Shown here: in pieces, positions 44,035 through 51,853 of the stretch
How positions within the stretch are numbered: the first letter of the stretch is position 1
How the letters are laid out: every line of letters starts with the position of its first letter
DNA from: Akkermansia sp.
Lineage (GTDB): Bacteria; Verrucomicrobiota; Verrucomicrobiia; Verrucomicrobiales; Akkermansiaceae
Direction: 5' to 3'
Assembly: GCA_017546445.1 (NCBI GenBank)
Contig: JAFYWX010000016.1
Coordinates: 1 to 64,000, forward strand
DNA length: 64,000 nt
Notes under the pieces: model-generated
What the model was told of the DNA's origin: nothing
The model's input: the letters and a program-made list of their open reading frames with translations, nothing else
The model's database searches: none
Position numbers and translations under genes: made by a program

Positions 44035-44406
44035 ATGTCGACTGAATTTAAAGATCGGACCCGGCAATTCAGCATAAGAGTAATTCGATTAGTCGAAAAA
44101 ATCCCGACCTCCGTGACAGGCGATATCCTTGGACGGCAGCTACTGAGATGCGCAACATCCGTTGGAGCCAATTATCGTGCAGCCTCACGAGCAAAATCAG
44201 AAAAAGACTTTCTGAATAAAATGAAAATATGCGAGGAAGAAATCGATGAAACGCTTTACTGGCTGGAACTCATCAAACACGCACAGATATTTGACGAGTC
44301 CAGGATGCAACCGCTTATTGCAGAAGCTGATGAACTGTGCGCCATCATAACCGCCATTTGCAAAACAACATCCGCCAAACTCCGCCAGCCCATTCGTAAT
44401 TCGTAA
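44035..44406 (+). CDS. Four-helix-bundle protein (23S rRNA intervening-sequence-protein family)
   Basis: A 123-residue all-helical protein. The family pattern is clear: LGRQLLRCATSVGANYRAA near residue 30, then EKDFLNKMKICEEEIDETLYW and ELIKHAQIF. Relatives were first noticed inside 23S rRNA intervening sequences and as stand-alone genes; the biochemical function is not established. Here the gene is inside a heptamer-bounded cassette and not in an rRNA gene. The last codons (PIRNS and the stop) are encoded by the first units of the heptamer array, so array and gene are physically fused. ATG at 44035 is preferred; an in-frame TTG lies at 44023. Confidence 0.88.
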   Translation: MSTEFKDRTRQFSIRVIRLVEKIPTSVTGDILGRQLLRCATSVGANYRAASRAKSEKDFLNKMKICEEEIDETLYWLELIKHAQIFDESRMQPLIAEADELCAIITAICKTTSAKLRQPIRNS

Positions 44407-44468
44407 TTCGTAATTCGTAATTCGTAATTCGTAATTCGTAATTCGTAAATCATAAATCATAAATCGTA
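44392..44468 (+). repeat. Tandem heptamer array (11 units)
   Basis: Eight consecutive ATTCGTA units (44392-44447) followed by three variants, AATCATA twice and AATCGTA. The array overlaps the 3' end of the four-helix-bundle gene and ends 8 bp before the xseA ATG. Perfect repeats of this kind are prone to change in copy number by slippage. Confidence 0.95.
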
Positions 44469-44476
44469 AATCCAAG

Positions 44477-45799
44477 ATGCCTTTATCCGTCACAGAGCTG
44501 GTCTGTCGCCTGAAACACACCGTTGAGGTCAACGTGGGCGAGCAGAGCGTGGTAGGCGAAATCGGCTCCTGCAAGGCAGCCAGCAGCGGGCATATCTATT
44601 TCACCCTCAAGGATGCACACTGCCAGCTCCAGTGTGCTCTTTATGCCTTCCGCGCACGCAGCCTGCGACTGCAGCTGCGCGAGGGCATGCTGGTGGAGCT
44701 GCGAGGCAAAGCCACCGTATGGGAAGGCCGCGGCGCCCTTCAATTCATTGTCGATTCCGTGAAGGAAGCCGGCGTGGGCACCCTGCAGCAGCAGTTTGAA
44801 GCCCTGAAGGCCCGGCTGGCCGCCGAGGGGCTTTTCGACCCGGCACGCAAGCGCCCCATTCCACGTTTCCCGCAGAGCGTGGCCCTGGTCACCAGCGCCA
44901 CAGGCGCTGTCATCCAGGACATGCGCCACCGGCTGGAGCAGCGAGCCCCGTGGATTACCACCTACCTCTACCCCGTGCCAGTGCAAGGCAAAGGCGCAGA
45001 ACTGGGCATAGCCCGCGCCTTGGAGCAACTGGGCAACCCCAGCCGCTACAATATGCCGGCAGTGGACTACATCATCATCGCCCGCGGTGGCGGCAGCCTG
45101 GAGGATTTGTGGTGCTTCAATGAAGAGGTACTGGCCCGCGCCATTGCCGCCTGCCCCGTTCCCGTGGTCTCCGCCGTGGGGCATGAGACCGATTTCACCA
45201 TTGCAGACTTTGTGGCAGACCTGCGCGCGCCCACCCCCACAGCAGCTATTGAGCTCACCACGCCGGATGCCGCAGAACTGCGCGCCTGGCTGGCCGGCAC
45301 CGCACGCCACTTGCGCCAGCAGGTTTCGCGCAACCTGCAGTTAGCCCGCCTGCGTCTCAAGGTGGTGCAGCAGAGCCGCCTGGGCACCCCGCAGGAGCTG
45401 CTTGCCCCCTACCAGCAACAACTCGATTCCCTTACCGATGAACTGCACGTCGCCCTGCACAACCGGCTGCAGAAGGAGCGCAACCGTCTGAGTCTCTGCG
45501 CCGCCAGGCTCTCCGCACCAAGCGTGCTGCAGCACATACGCTATGCCGCAGCCAGCCTGCAGCAGAACCGCAATCTCTTGCTCAGCGCTCTTCTCAACCG
45601 CCTGAACAACAACAAGGCCAGACTCGAAACCCTGGCCGCCAGGCTGGCTGCAGCCAGCCCGCAGAATGCGCTCGACCGCGGATTCGCCCTGGTGAGCACA
45701 CCAGATGGCAAGCTGGCCAGAGACGCCTCCGTCCTCTCCCCTGGCGATGAACTCAGAATCCGCCTGGCCAGGGGCGAAACCACCGCCGTTGTCAAATAA
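44477..45799 (+). CDS. xseA: Exodeoxyribonuclease VII large subunit
   Basis: Catalytic subunit of the nuclease that degrades single-stranded DNA in both directions, active in repair. The 440-residue product has an N-terminal OB fold (VVGEIGSCKAASSGHIYFTLKD near residue 24) and the central domain with RFPQSVALVTSATGAVIQDM. The conserved ARGGGSLEDLWCFNEE is near residue 200 and SAVGHETDFTIADFVADLRAPTPTAA near 231, here quoted in part as VGHETDFTIADF. A C-terminal coiled coil follows. xseB is not in the window. The only sequence before the ATG is the heptamer array, so promoter and ribosome-binding site are not apparent. Confidence 0.95.
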   Translation: MPLSVTELVCRLKHTVEVNVGEQSVVGEIGSCKAASSGHIYFTLKDAHCQLQCALYAFRARSLRLQLREGMLVELRGKATVWEGRGALQFIVDSVKEAGVGTLQQQFEALKARLAAEGLFDPARKRPIPRFPQSVALVTSATGAVIQDMRHRLEQRAPWITTYLYPVPVQGKGAELGIARALEQLGNPSRYNMPAVDYIIIARGGGSLEDLWCFNEEVLARAIAACPVPVVSAVGHETDFTIADFVADLRAPTPTAAIELTTPDAAELRAWLAGTARHLRQQVSRNLQLARLRLKVVQQSRLGTPQELLAPYQQQLDSLTDELHVALHNRLQKERNRLSLCAARLSAPSVLQHIRYAAASLQQNRNLLLSALLNRLNNNKARLETLAARLAAASPQNALDRGFALVSTPDGKLARDASVLSPGDELRIRLARGETTAVVK

Positions 45800-45818
45800 A
45801 GCCCCCTTCCCATTCCCT

Positions 45819-46154
45819 ATGAAACACGCACTTCTTCTACTGCTCACCCTTCCCACCCTGGCCCAGAGCTACTACGACCAGAACGGAGCCTTCCAAGGGC
45901 GCATCGACAACGGCAGAATCTACGACCGCAATGGAGCCTACCAGGGACGCATTGATAAAGACGGCCGATTCTATGACCGCAACGGAGCCTACCAGGGACG
46001 CCGCGATAATGACCGTTTCTACGATAAAAACGGCGCCTATCAGGGCAGAACAGAGAACGGACGCTTCTACGACCGCAACGGCGCTTACCAGGGACGCCAG
46101 GAAAATGGCCGTTTCTATGATAAAAATGGGGCATACCGTGGCAGAAAACAATAA
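45819..46154 (+). CDS. Exported tandem-repeat protein (YDRNGAYQGR repeats)
   Basis: A 111-residue protein: signal peptide MKHALLLLLTLPTLAQS and then about six near-identical units of 15-17 residues. Each centres on FYDRNGAYQGR or FYDKNGAYQGR and is joined by a variable charged pair such as RIDKDG or RQENG. Almost the whole mature protein is repeat, suggesting a regular beta structure with alternating aromatic and basic faces. Proteins with similar NGxYQGR units exist in other bacteria without a settled function. It starts 19 bp after xseA and ends just before the tRNA-Leu promoter. Confidence 0.8.
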   Translation: MKHALLLLLTLPTLAQSYYDQNGAFQGRIDNGRIYDRNGAYQGRIDKDGRFYDRNGAYQGRRDNDRFYDKNGAYQGRTENGRFYDRNGAYQGRQENGRFYDKNGAYRGRKQ

Positions 46155-46180
46155 ATTTTCCATTTTCTGCAAAAAAAGTC

Positions 46181-46209
46181 TTGCAATGCAGCTAAGACTG
46201 GTGTATATT
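46181..46209 (+). promoter_or_regulatory. Promoter of tRNA-Leu
   Basis: TTGCAA (46181-46186), 17-bp spacer, TATATT (46204-46209), about 30 nt before the tRNA. Confidence 0.75.
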
Positions 46210-46238
46210 CCCCCCGCACCCAGTGCGAAACCCAAGAT

Positions 46239-46320
46239 GCTCGGATGGCGGAATTGGTAGACGCGTTAGACTAAGGATCTAATGGGGAGACCCGTGGGGG
46301 TTCGAGTCCCCCTTCGAGCA
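46239..46320 (+). tRNA. tRNA-Leu (AAG)
   Basis: An 82-nt class II tRNA with acceptor stem GCTCGGA/TTCGAGC, discriminator A, D arm TGGCGGAATTGGTAGACGC, long variable arm and T arm GGTTCGAGTCC. The anticodon stem TTAGA/TCTAA encloses loop CTAAGGA, giving anticodon AAG. An A at position 34 is uncommon in bacterial tRNA-Leu, where GAG is usual for CUU/CUC codons. Confidence 0.9.
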
Positions 46321-46324
46321 TAAG

Positions 46325-46360
46325 AAAGACCTGCAAGCAATGCTTGCAGGTCTTTTTACT
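46325..46360 (+). terminator. Terminator of tRNA-Leu
   Basis: Fifteen-base-pair stem (AAAGACCTGCAAGCA with TGCTTGCAGGTCTTT) followed by T residues. Confidence 0.92.
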
Positions 46361-46384
46361 TCCCATGAGCCAGGCCCTTTTTCC

Positions 46385-46413
46385 TTGACTTTTCAGCTAT
46401 TCTGGGCTAGAAA
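46385..46413 (+). promoter_or_regulatory. Promoter of rmlA-rmlB
   Basis: TTGACT (46385-46390), 17-bp spacer, TAGAAA (46408-46413), 24 nt before the rmlA ATG. Confidence 0.65.
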
Positions 46414-46437
46414 AGAGCATACGGTTCGCACTCTCCC

Positions 46438-47310
46438 ATGAAAGGCATTGTACTCGCAGGCGGCTCAGGCACCCGGCTCTACCCCATTACTAAAGGCGTC
46501 AGCAAGCAGTTGTTGCCCGTCTTCGATAAGCCCATGGTTTATTATCCGATTTCTGTGCTCATGTTAGCCGGAATTCAGGATATTCTCATCATCACCACAC
46601 CGGAAGATATGCCTGGTTTCCAGCGACTGCTGGGAGACGGCAGCGATTACGGCGTACGCTTTTCATACGCCGTGCAACCCAGCCCGGACGGACTGGCCCA
46701 GGCATTCATCATCGGGCGGGAGTTCATTGGTTGCGACGATGTATGCCTTATTCTGGGAGACAGTATCTTTTACGGCAACGGGCTCACTTCCCTGCTCAAG
46801 CAGGCCGTGCACACAGCAGAGAAAAAGAAGCAGGCCACCATCTTCGCCTATCAGGTTCAGAATCCGGAAAATTATGGTGTGGCGGAGTTCGACAAGACGG
46901 GCAACTGCCTTTCTATTGAGGAAAAACCCAAATCACCAAAATCCAATTACGCCGTCGTCGGCCTTTATTTCTACCCGAACGATGTGGTGGAAGCGGCCAC
47001 CAAGGTTACCCCCTCTGCACGCGGAGAGCTGGAAATCACCAGCATCATCCAGCAATACCTGGAGCAGAAGCGACTGAAAGTACAGACACTGGGGCACGGC
47101 CACGCCTGGCTGGACATGGGCACGCATGACTCGCTCTCCGAGGCATCCACTTTTGTGGAGGTGATTCAGAAGCGACAGGGCTTCGTTATCGCGTGTCTGG
47201 AAGCCATTGCTTACCGGAACGGCTGGATGAGCGCAGAAAAATTGCGCCAGGTAGCCGAGCCCATGAAGAAGAATTCATACGGACAGAGACTCCTTTCCCT
47301 GCTCAATTAG
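46438..47310 (+). CDS. rmlA: Glucose-1-phosphate thymidylyltransferase
   Basis: Makes dTDP-glucose from glucose 1-phosphate and dTTP, the first step to dTDP-rhamnose and related deoxysugars. The 290-residue product has the nucleotidyltransferase signature [20 protein letters not shown] at about 8-27, followed by [13 protein letters not shown], and [10 protein letters not shown] near residue 109. Length is standard. rmlB follows after 18 bp; rmlC and rmlD are not in the window, so the final sugar is unknown. Confidence 0.95.
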   Translation: MKGIVLAGGSGTRLYPITKGVSKQLLPVFDKPMVYYPISVLMLAGIQDILIITTPEDMPGFQRLLGDGSDYGVRFSYAVQPSPDGLAQAFIIGREFIGCDDVCLILGDSIFYGNGLTSLLKQAVHTAEKKKQATIFAYQVQNPENYGVAEFDKTGNCLSIEEKPKSPKSNYAVVGLYFYPNDVVEAATKVTPSARGELEITSIIQQYLEQKRLKVQTLGHGHAWLDMGTHDSLSEASTFVEVIQKRQGFVIACLEAIAYRNGWMSAEKLRQVAEPMKKNSYGQRLLSLLN

Positions 47311-47328
47311 ACCTTAAGACGGCACCAC

Positions 47329-48402
47329 ATGAAAAACATTCTCGTCAGCGGAGGCGCGGGCTTTATCGGGTCGCACGTGGTGCGGCACTTCGTCACCAAG
47401 TACCCGGAGTACCGCATCATCAACGTGGATTCACTTACCTACGCCGGCAACCTGAACAATCTCAGAGAAGTTGAAACCCGCTCCAATTACTCATTCATCC
47501 GGGCTGACATCTGCGACTTCGGAAGAGTGTGTGCCTTGATGCAGGAGTATGAAATTGATGGCATTCTTCATCTGGCAGCAGAAAGCCATGTGGACCGCTC
47601 TATTGCCGACCCCTTCATTTTCGCCCGCACCAATGTCTTGGGCACTCTCAGCCTGCTGCAGGCTGCCCGCCAATACTGGAATGGTAACTGGGCAGGTAAG
47701 AGATTCCTCCACATTTCCACAGACGAGGTGTATGGCGCACTGCCCATGAATAATCCCGATGGCGGACCACCCTACGGAGATGAGATTTTCACCGAAAAAA
47801 CACCCTACTCGCCCCACAGTCCCTACAGTGCATCCAAGGCCAGCAGCGACCATTTTGTACGCGCCTACCACGACACCTACGGCATGCCCACCGTGGTCAC
47901 GAATTGTTCTAACAACTACGGGCCCTACCAATACCCGGAAAAACTCATTCCTCTGACCATCTCCTGCATCCTGCACAACAGGCCCATCCCCGTGTACGGC
48001 AAGGGAATCAACGTGCGCGACTGGCTGCATGTGGAAGACCACGTCAGGGCGCTGGACTGCGTGTTCCACCACGGCACCACCGGCGAGACCTACAACATCG
48101 GATCCAGAAATGAATACCGCAACATTGACCTGATTCAGCTCCTGAGCCACTACATGGATGAATTACAGGGCAATCCAACCGGCACAGCTGCAAAACTCAT
48201 CACCTACGTTGCAGACCGCTGCGGCCATGACCTGCGCTACGCCCTCGATATCACAAAAATCACCACGGAACTAAACTGGAAACCTTTGATTCCCTTCGAG
48301 CAAGGGCTCAAAACCACCATCCAATGGTACCTGGACAACCAGCTCTGGCTTCATGAGCAGCCTCAATTTCCCCAATCACAAAAACGGGACACATCTCACT
48401 GA
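47329..48402 (+). CDS. rmlB: dTDP-glucose 4,6-dehydratase
   Basis: Short-chain dehydrogenase/reductase family enzyme that converts dTDP-glucose to the 4-keto-6-deoxy intermediate. The 357-residue product has the NAD-binding GGAGFIGSHVVR at 8-19, AAESHVDRSI near residue 82, STDEVYG near 130 and the catalytic YSASKASSDH near 166. The NNYGPYQYPEKLIPL substrate loop is also typical. It ends 72 bp before the next glycosyltransferase, which has its own promoter. Confidence 0.96.
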   Translation: MKNILVSGGAGFIGSHVVRHFVTKYPEYRIINVDSLTYAGNLNNLREVETRSNYSFIRADICDFGRVCALMQEYEIDGILHLAAESHVDRSIADPFIFARTNVLGTLSLLQAARQYWNGNWAGKRFLHISTDEVYGALPMNNPDGGPPYGDEIFTEKTPYSPHSPYSASKASSDHFVRAYHDTYGMPTVVTNCSNNYGPYQYPEKLIPLTISCILHNRPIPVYGKGINVRDWLHVEDHVRALDCVFHHGTTGETYNIGSRNEYRNIDLIQLLSHYMDELQGNPTGTAAKLITYVADRCGHDLRYALDITKITTELNWKPLIPFEQGLKTTIQWYLDNQLWLHEQPQFPQSQKRDTSH

Positions 48403-48418
48403 AACCTAACCTTTTTAC

Positions 48419-48448
48419 TTGACGAGCGCTGCCGTTACCCAGTATGAT
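48419..48448 (+). promoter_or_regulatory. Promoter of the glycosyltransferase gene at 48475
   Basis: TTGACG (48419-48424), 18-bp spacer, TATGAT (48443-48448), 26 nt before the ATG. It may drive the genes to 54211. Confidence 0.65.
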
Positions 48449-48474
48449 TAAAACCCAAGACTAATAGCCCGCTC

Positions 48475-50640
48475 ATGAAACAAGAAGCCACTCCCCCAGC
48501 GCAAGGCAATTCCAACACCGGCATCCAGGTATCTGTCCTGGTGCCTGTGTTTAACACCGGAAAATGCCTGCAGAGATGCCTGGACACGCTCGCAGCGCAG
48601 GACTGCGTGGGTATAGAAGTCATTTGCATAAATGATGGCAGCACCGATCAATCTGGAAACATCCTGGAACGGCAAGCCGCGGTCGACAAACGCTTCCGAG
48701 TCATTCACCAGGCTAACGGCGGCTACGGTAAAGCCATGAACCAAGGGTTGTCTGTTGCCAAGGGAACCTATATCGGCATCGTAGAGCCCGATGACTGGGT
48801 AGAGAGCGACATGTTTTCGCACCTGCTGAAACTCGCCCAGACTACCAACGCCGATATAGCAAAAGCAAACTACGGCATAGAACGCAAAAAACAGAGTCGT
48901 ACGAATGATAAGTTCCGCGACATTGATGAAGGCGCCAGCTTTATTCCAACAGAGCTGCCGGAATATCTGCGCGGCTCCCCCAGCATCTGGTCCGCCATTT
49001 ACCGTACAGACTGGTTGAGGGAACACAACATCCGATTTTCTGAAACCCCCGGCGCAGCATTCCAGGATCTCGGTTTCTCCATTCGCACCTGGTTGGCAGC
49101 CCGCAGCATTGCGCTTACCCGTTATGCCCCCTATCACTACTGGGAGGACAACCCGACCTCCAGTTCTCGTAAAATGGAAGACGGCGCCTGGGCTGCATTT
49201 CGGGAGCTTCAGCTTCTATCCGAGGTATTCGCAGGCATTCCTGAGAAGGAATCGCTTGTACGCAGCCATATCGTATTCCGTATTTTCTCCACCTTACGAG
49301 CAGACTACAGATTACGCATCCGGAACACCGTCAAGAGCTTTCTGCTTAAATACTCGCACATGCTCAATGACCATTTCCCGCTGCACACCCTCAACCGGGA
49401 GGTATTTACCAGGAACGAATGGTATGATTTACAGCTGATATACAACGCCCCGCTGACATTCCCCCGGAAGAGTAAGACCAGAGTAAACACCCTCCAGCGC
49501 ATCATCTCATACCGCAAGGAAGCTAATCACCATGTATTCCGACTTCTGGGTATGACCCTGATGATGAAGAGAAAGCGTCCAATCACATCTACCGCTCCGA
49601 AGCGGACATACCACAAATTCACAGCAAAAATCACACAATCCGTTCCGGATGCCCAGAACCGGCCAGATGTCAGCGTCATCGTGCCGGTATACAACGCAGA
49701 GGCTTTCCTTGCCCGCTGTTTGAAGAGCCTGACCGAAAGCAGCTTGCAATCTCTGGAAATCATCTGCATCAACGATGGTTCCACCGACTCCAGCGACCGC
49801 ATTCTTCAAGACTGGGCAGGCAGAGATCCCCGCATCAGAATTTTCTCTCAGAAAAACGCAGGCGTAAGTGCCGCCCGCAATCTTGGCCTGCAGCACGTGA
49901 CAGGACATTACCTCGCTTTCGTGGATGCGGATGATGAGGTCACCCCTGAATACTTATCCAACATGTACACGGCTGCAGTCAAATACAATGCTGACCTTGT
50001 CGTATGCGGATACCGGCAATACAATGCCCAGGGAAAATACAAGGCCATTTCGCAGCCATTCAGGCATTTCCCCCAGCTGAGTCCAGAGGAACTGATGAAA
50101 CTGCCAGCCAGTGTCTGCAGCCACCTGTATGCGACCAAGGTTCTTCAGACCCCCGATGGCACCGCCCGTTTCCCACTCGGGGTGCGTTATGGAGAGGACA
50201 CAGCCTTCCATTATTCCCTGTATCCGCAATGCCGCCGCGCCGTACAAATAGAAGAGAACGGCTACATCATCTATTACACAGAAGGTTCCTCCAACAGCAA
50301 AGCAGCAACCGTGGTCTTTGACATGCTGCAAGCCACCGCCTGGCTGGCAAGCCAATACAAACAGCACCCCAAATCACCGGAACTCACCGAATGTATCGTA
50401 CGCTATGCTTCGCATGCCCTTCGGCGTATCCATTCACTGGGGCTGCACAACAAACAAAAGGCCGCAGCTGCCACGCTCAGGGAAATTCTGCTTAAAGAAG
50501 GCATCACTCCTCACCAGCTCCAATCTCTGAAAAAACGTGACGCCGCGCTACTCACCAGCATTCTGAACGGTGGAAACGGGCTCAACCTTTCGTACTATTT
50601 CAAACGATTAAAGAAGCGCCTTAAGCGCCTGACTCACTAA
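48475..50640 (+). CDS. Two-domain GT2 glycosyltransferase
   Basis: A 721-residue protein with two GT-A (family 2) catalytic domains in tandem, probably adding two sugars of a repeating unit or acting as a polymerase. Domain 1: VSVLVPVFNTGKCLQRCL near residue 18, INDGSTDQS near 55 and EPDDWVESD near 102. Domain 2: VSVIVPVYNAEAFLARCL near 401, INDGSTDSS near 437 and DADDEVTPEY near 484. Both keep the DxD-type acidic residues. The segment between them is helical and basic. It is followed after 31 bp by the pyruvyl transferase family gene. Confidence 0.9.
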   Translation: MKQEATPPAQGNSNTGIQVSVLVPVFNTGKCLQRCLDTLAAQDCVGIEVICINDGSTDQSGNILERQAAVDKRFRVIHQANGGYGKAMNQGLSVAKGTYIGIVEPDDWVESDMFSHLLKLAQTTNADIAKANYGIERKKQSRTNDKFRDIDEGASFIPTELPEYLRGSPSIWSAIYRTDWLREHNIRFSETPGAAFQDLGFSIRTWLAARSIALTRYAPYHYWEDNPTSSSRKMEDGAWAAFRELQLLSEVFAGIPEKESLVRSHIVFRIFSTLRADYRLRIRNTVKSFLLKYSHMLNDHFPLHTLNREVFTRNEWYDLQLIYNAPLTFPRKSKTRVNTLQRIISYRKEANHHVFRLLGMTLMMKRKRPITSTAPKRTYHKFTAKITQSVPDAQNRPDVSVIVPVYNAEAFLARCLKSLTESSLQSLEIICINDGSTDSSDRILQDWAGRDPRIRIFSQKNAGVSAARNLGLQHVTGHYLAFVDADDEVTPEYLSNMYTAAVKYNADLVVCGYRQYNAQGKYKAISQPFRHFPQLSPEELMKLPASVCSHLYATKVLQTPDGTARFPLGVRYGEDTAFHYSLYPQCRRAVQIEENGYIIYYTEGSSNSKAATVVFDMLQATAWLASQYKQHPKSPELTECIVRYASHALRRIHSLGLHNKQKAAAATLREILLKEGITPHQLQSLKKRDAALLTSILNGGNGLNLSYYFKRLKKRLKRLTH

Positions 50641-50671
50641 ACCGGCACCTTCGTCTTTCCCCACCTCTATC

Positions 50672-51802
50672 ATGAAACTCGGCGTCTTAACTCATCCGCT
50701 CTATGGAAACTATGGAGGTATGTTACAGGCATACGCAATAGTCAAGATACTGCGGCATTGCGGTCATGAAGCATACAATCTGGACTATGAACCGAGAAGT
50801 TACCGCAAAATTCTGCACAGTCCTATCAAACGTCTGAAAGAACATTTTCGCATTCAGCTTCTTCACTGCACATGGCTACGTCCTGGATTCAGAACACCGA
50901 CTATACCGCAGATTGCCATCGGGCAGGATTTTGAAACAAAGTACGTCCCCCACCTCTGGATAGGAGATAATCCGGCAGCAAGGCTGAAGGAACATGCCAT
51001 AGAAGCCGTAGTGGTTGGCAGTGATCAGGTCTGGCGTGGCGCCTATGCCAGACCCATGATGTCGCTTCCCTTTTTCTTTCTGGATTTTGCCTCACAACAG
51101 GTTCGCAACAAAAGCATAGCATACGCCGCCTCCTTCGGAACCGACACATGGGAAGGCGACCAGCAGGAAACAGTGAAATGCCAACAGCTGGTAAGCGAGT
51201 TCCGCGCAGTTTCTGTAAGAGAAGCGTCAGGAGTTTCTCTCTGCAAACAAACATTCAATACAGATTCCGTGCGCGTGGCAGACCCGACCCTGCTACTGCA
51301 CGCAGATGACTACTCTACCCTGATTGAACAGGAGGAAACATGGACCCCGGAAAATCCGTATATTGCCACGTATATTCTGGATCATTCCGCCCCCATCAGA
51401 GACGCCATCTCGGCAACAGCTCAAAGCAAGCAACACGCCGTGCAGGCATTGAAAGCAGACTCTTCTGCGCCTGCCATAAGAGACCGCCTGCCCATCAGCG
51501 TGACTCAATGGCTTCGACTGATACGCGATTCGGAATGCTTGATTACAGATTCCTTCCATGGTTGCGTATTCGCCATCATATTCAACAAACCCTTTGTCTG
51601 TCTGGGAAACAAGAAACGAGGAATAGCCCGTTTTGAATCATTGCTATCCACATACGGTCTTAAGGAGCGAATTGTCACCGAGATTTCAGATTCTGCCATA
51701 CAACGAGTACTGAGTACCCCTGTTGATTGGGAATATGTCAACACTGTTCATTCGAACGAACGGGAAACAGCCCTGCAATTTCTCCACAGCAATCTGGACT
51801 AA
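50672..51802 (+). CDS. Polysaccharide pyruvyl transferase family protein
   Basis: Probably transfers pyruvate, as a ketal, onto a sugar of a surface polysaccharide, giving it negative charge. The 376-residue product begins MKLGVLTHPLYGNYGGMLQAYA, the GT-B-like opening of this family. It contains VVVGSDQVWRGAY near residue 111, SVREASG near 191 and TDSFHGCVFAIIFNKPFV near 291. Base composition from here to about 54200 is more A+T-rich than the surrounding genes. Family members are often found beside an FrhB-like Fe-S protein, as here at 52985. Confidence 0.88.
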   Translation: MKLGVLTHPLYGNYGGMLQAYAIVKILRHCGHEAYNLDYEPRSYRKILHSPIKRLKEHFRIQLLHCTWLRPGFRTPTIPQIAIGQDFETKYVPHLWIGDNPAARLKEHAIEAVVVGSDQVWRGAYARPMMSLPFFFLDFASQQVRNKSIAYAASFGTDTWEGDQQETVKCQQLVSEFRAVSVREASGVSLCKQTFNTDSVRVADPTLLLHADDYSTLIEQEETWTPENPYIATYILDHSAPIRDAISATAQSKQHAVQALKADSSAPAIRDRLPISVTQWLRLIRDSECLITDSFHGCVFAIIFNKPFVCLGNKKRGIARFESLLSTYGLKERIVTEISDSAIQRVLSTPVDWEYVNTVHSNERETALQFLHSNLD

Positions 51803-51853
51803 CCCAGTTAAGCCACATCCGCACCGAATAAAACAGTTACCAACCCACCCAAA

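Larger units (their letters stand above)
43950..44471 (+). mobile_element. 522-bp heptamer-bounded cassette carrying a four-helix-bundle gene
   Basis: The left end 43950-43978 and the reverse complement of the right end 44443-44471 agree at 26 of 29 positions; both are built from 7-bp units (TTTACGA-type on the left, TCGTAAA-type on the right). Between them lie a hairpin, a four-helix-bundle gene and a tandem heptamer array. The interior is visibly richer in A+T than the flanking genes. The cassette fits exactly between the last base of the upstream stop codon and a point 5 bp before the xseA ATG. Inverted ends plus a self-contained gene suggest a mobile unit, but no transposase is present and target-site duplication is not evident. 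Confidence 0.7.

Noticed and set aside
44392..44468. Possible CRISPR array
   Set aside because: Units are 7 bp with no spacers, and no cas genes are nearby.
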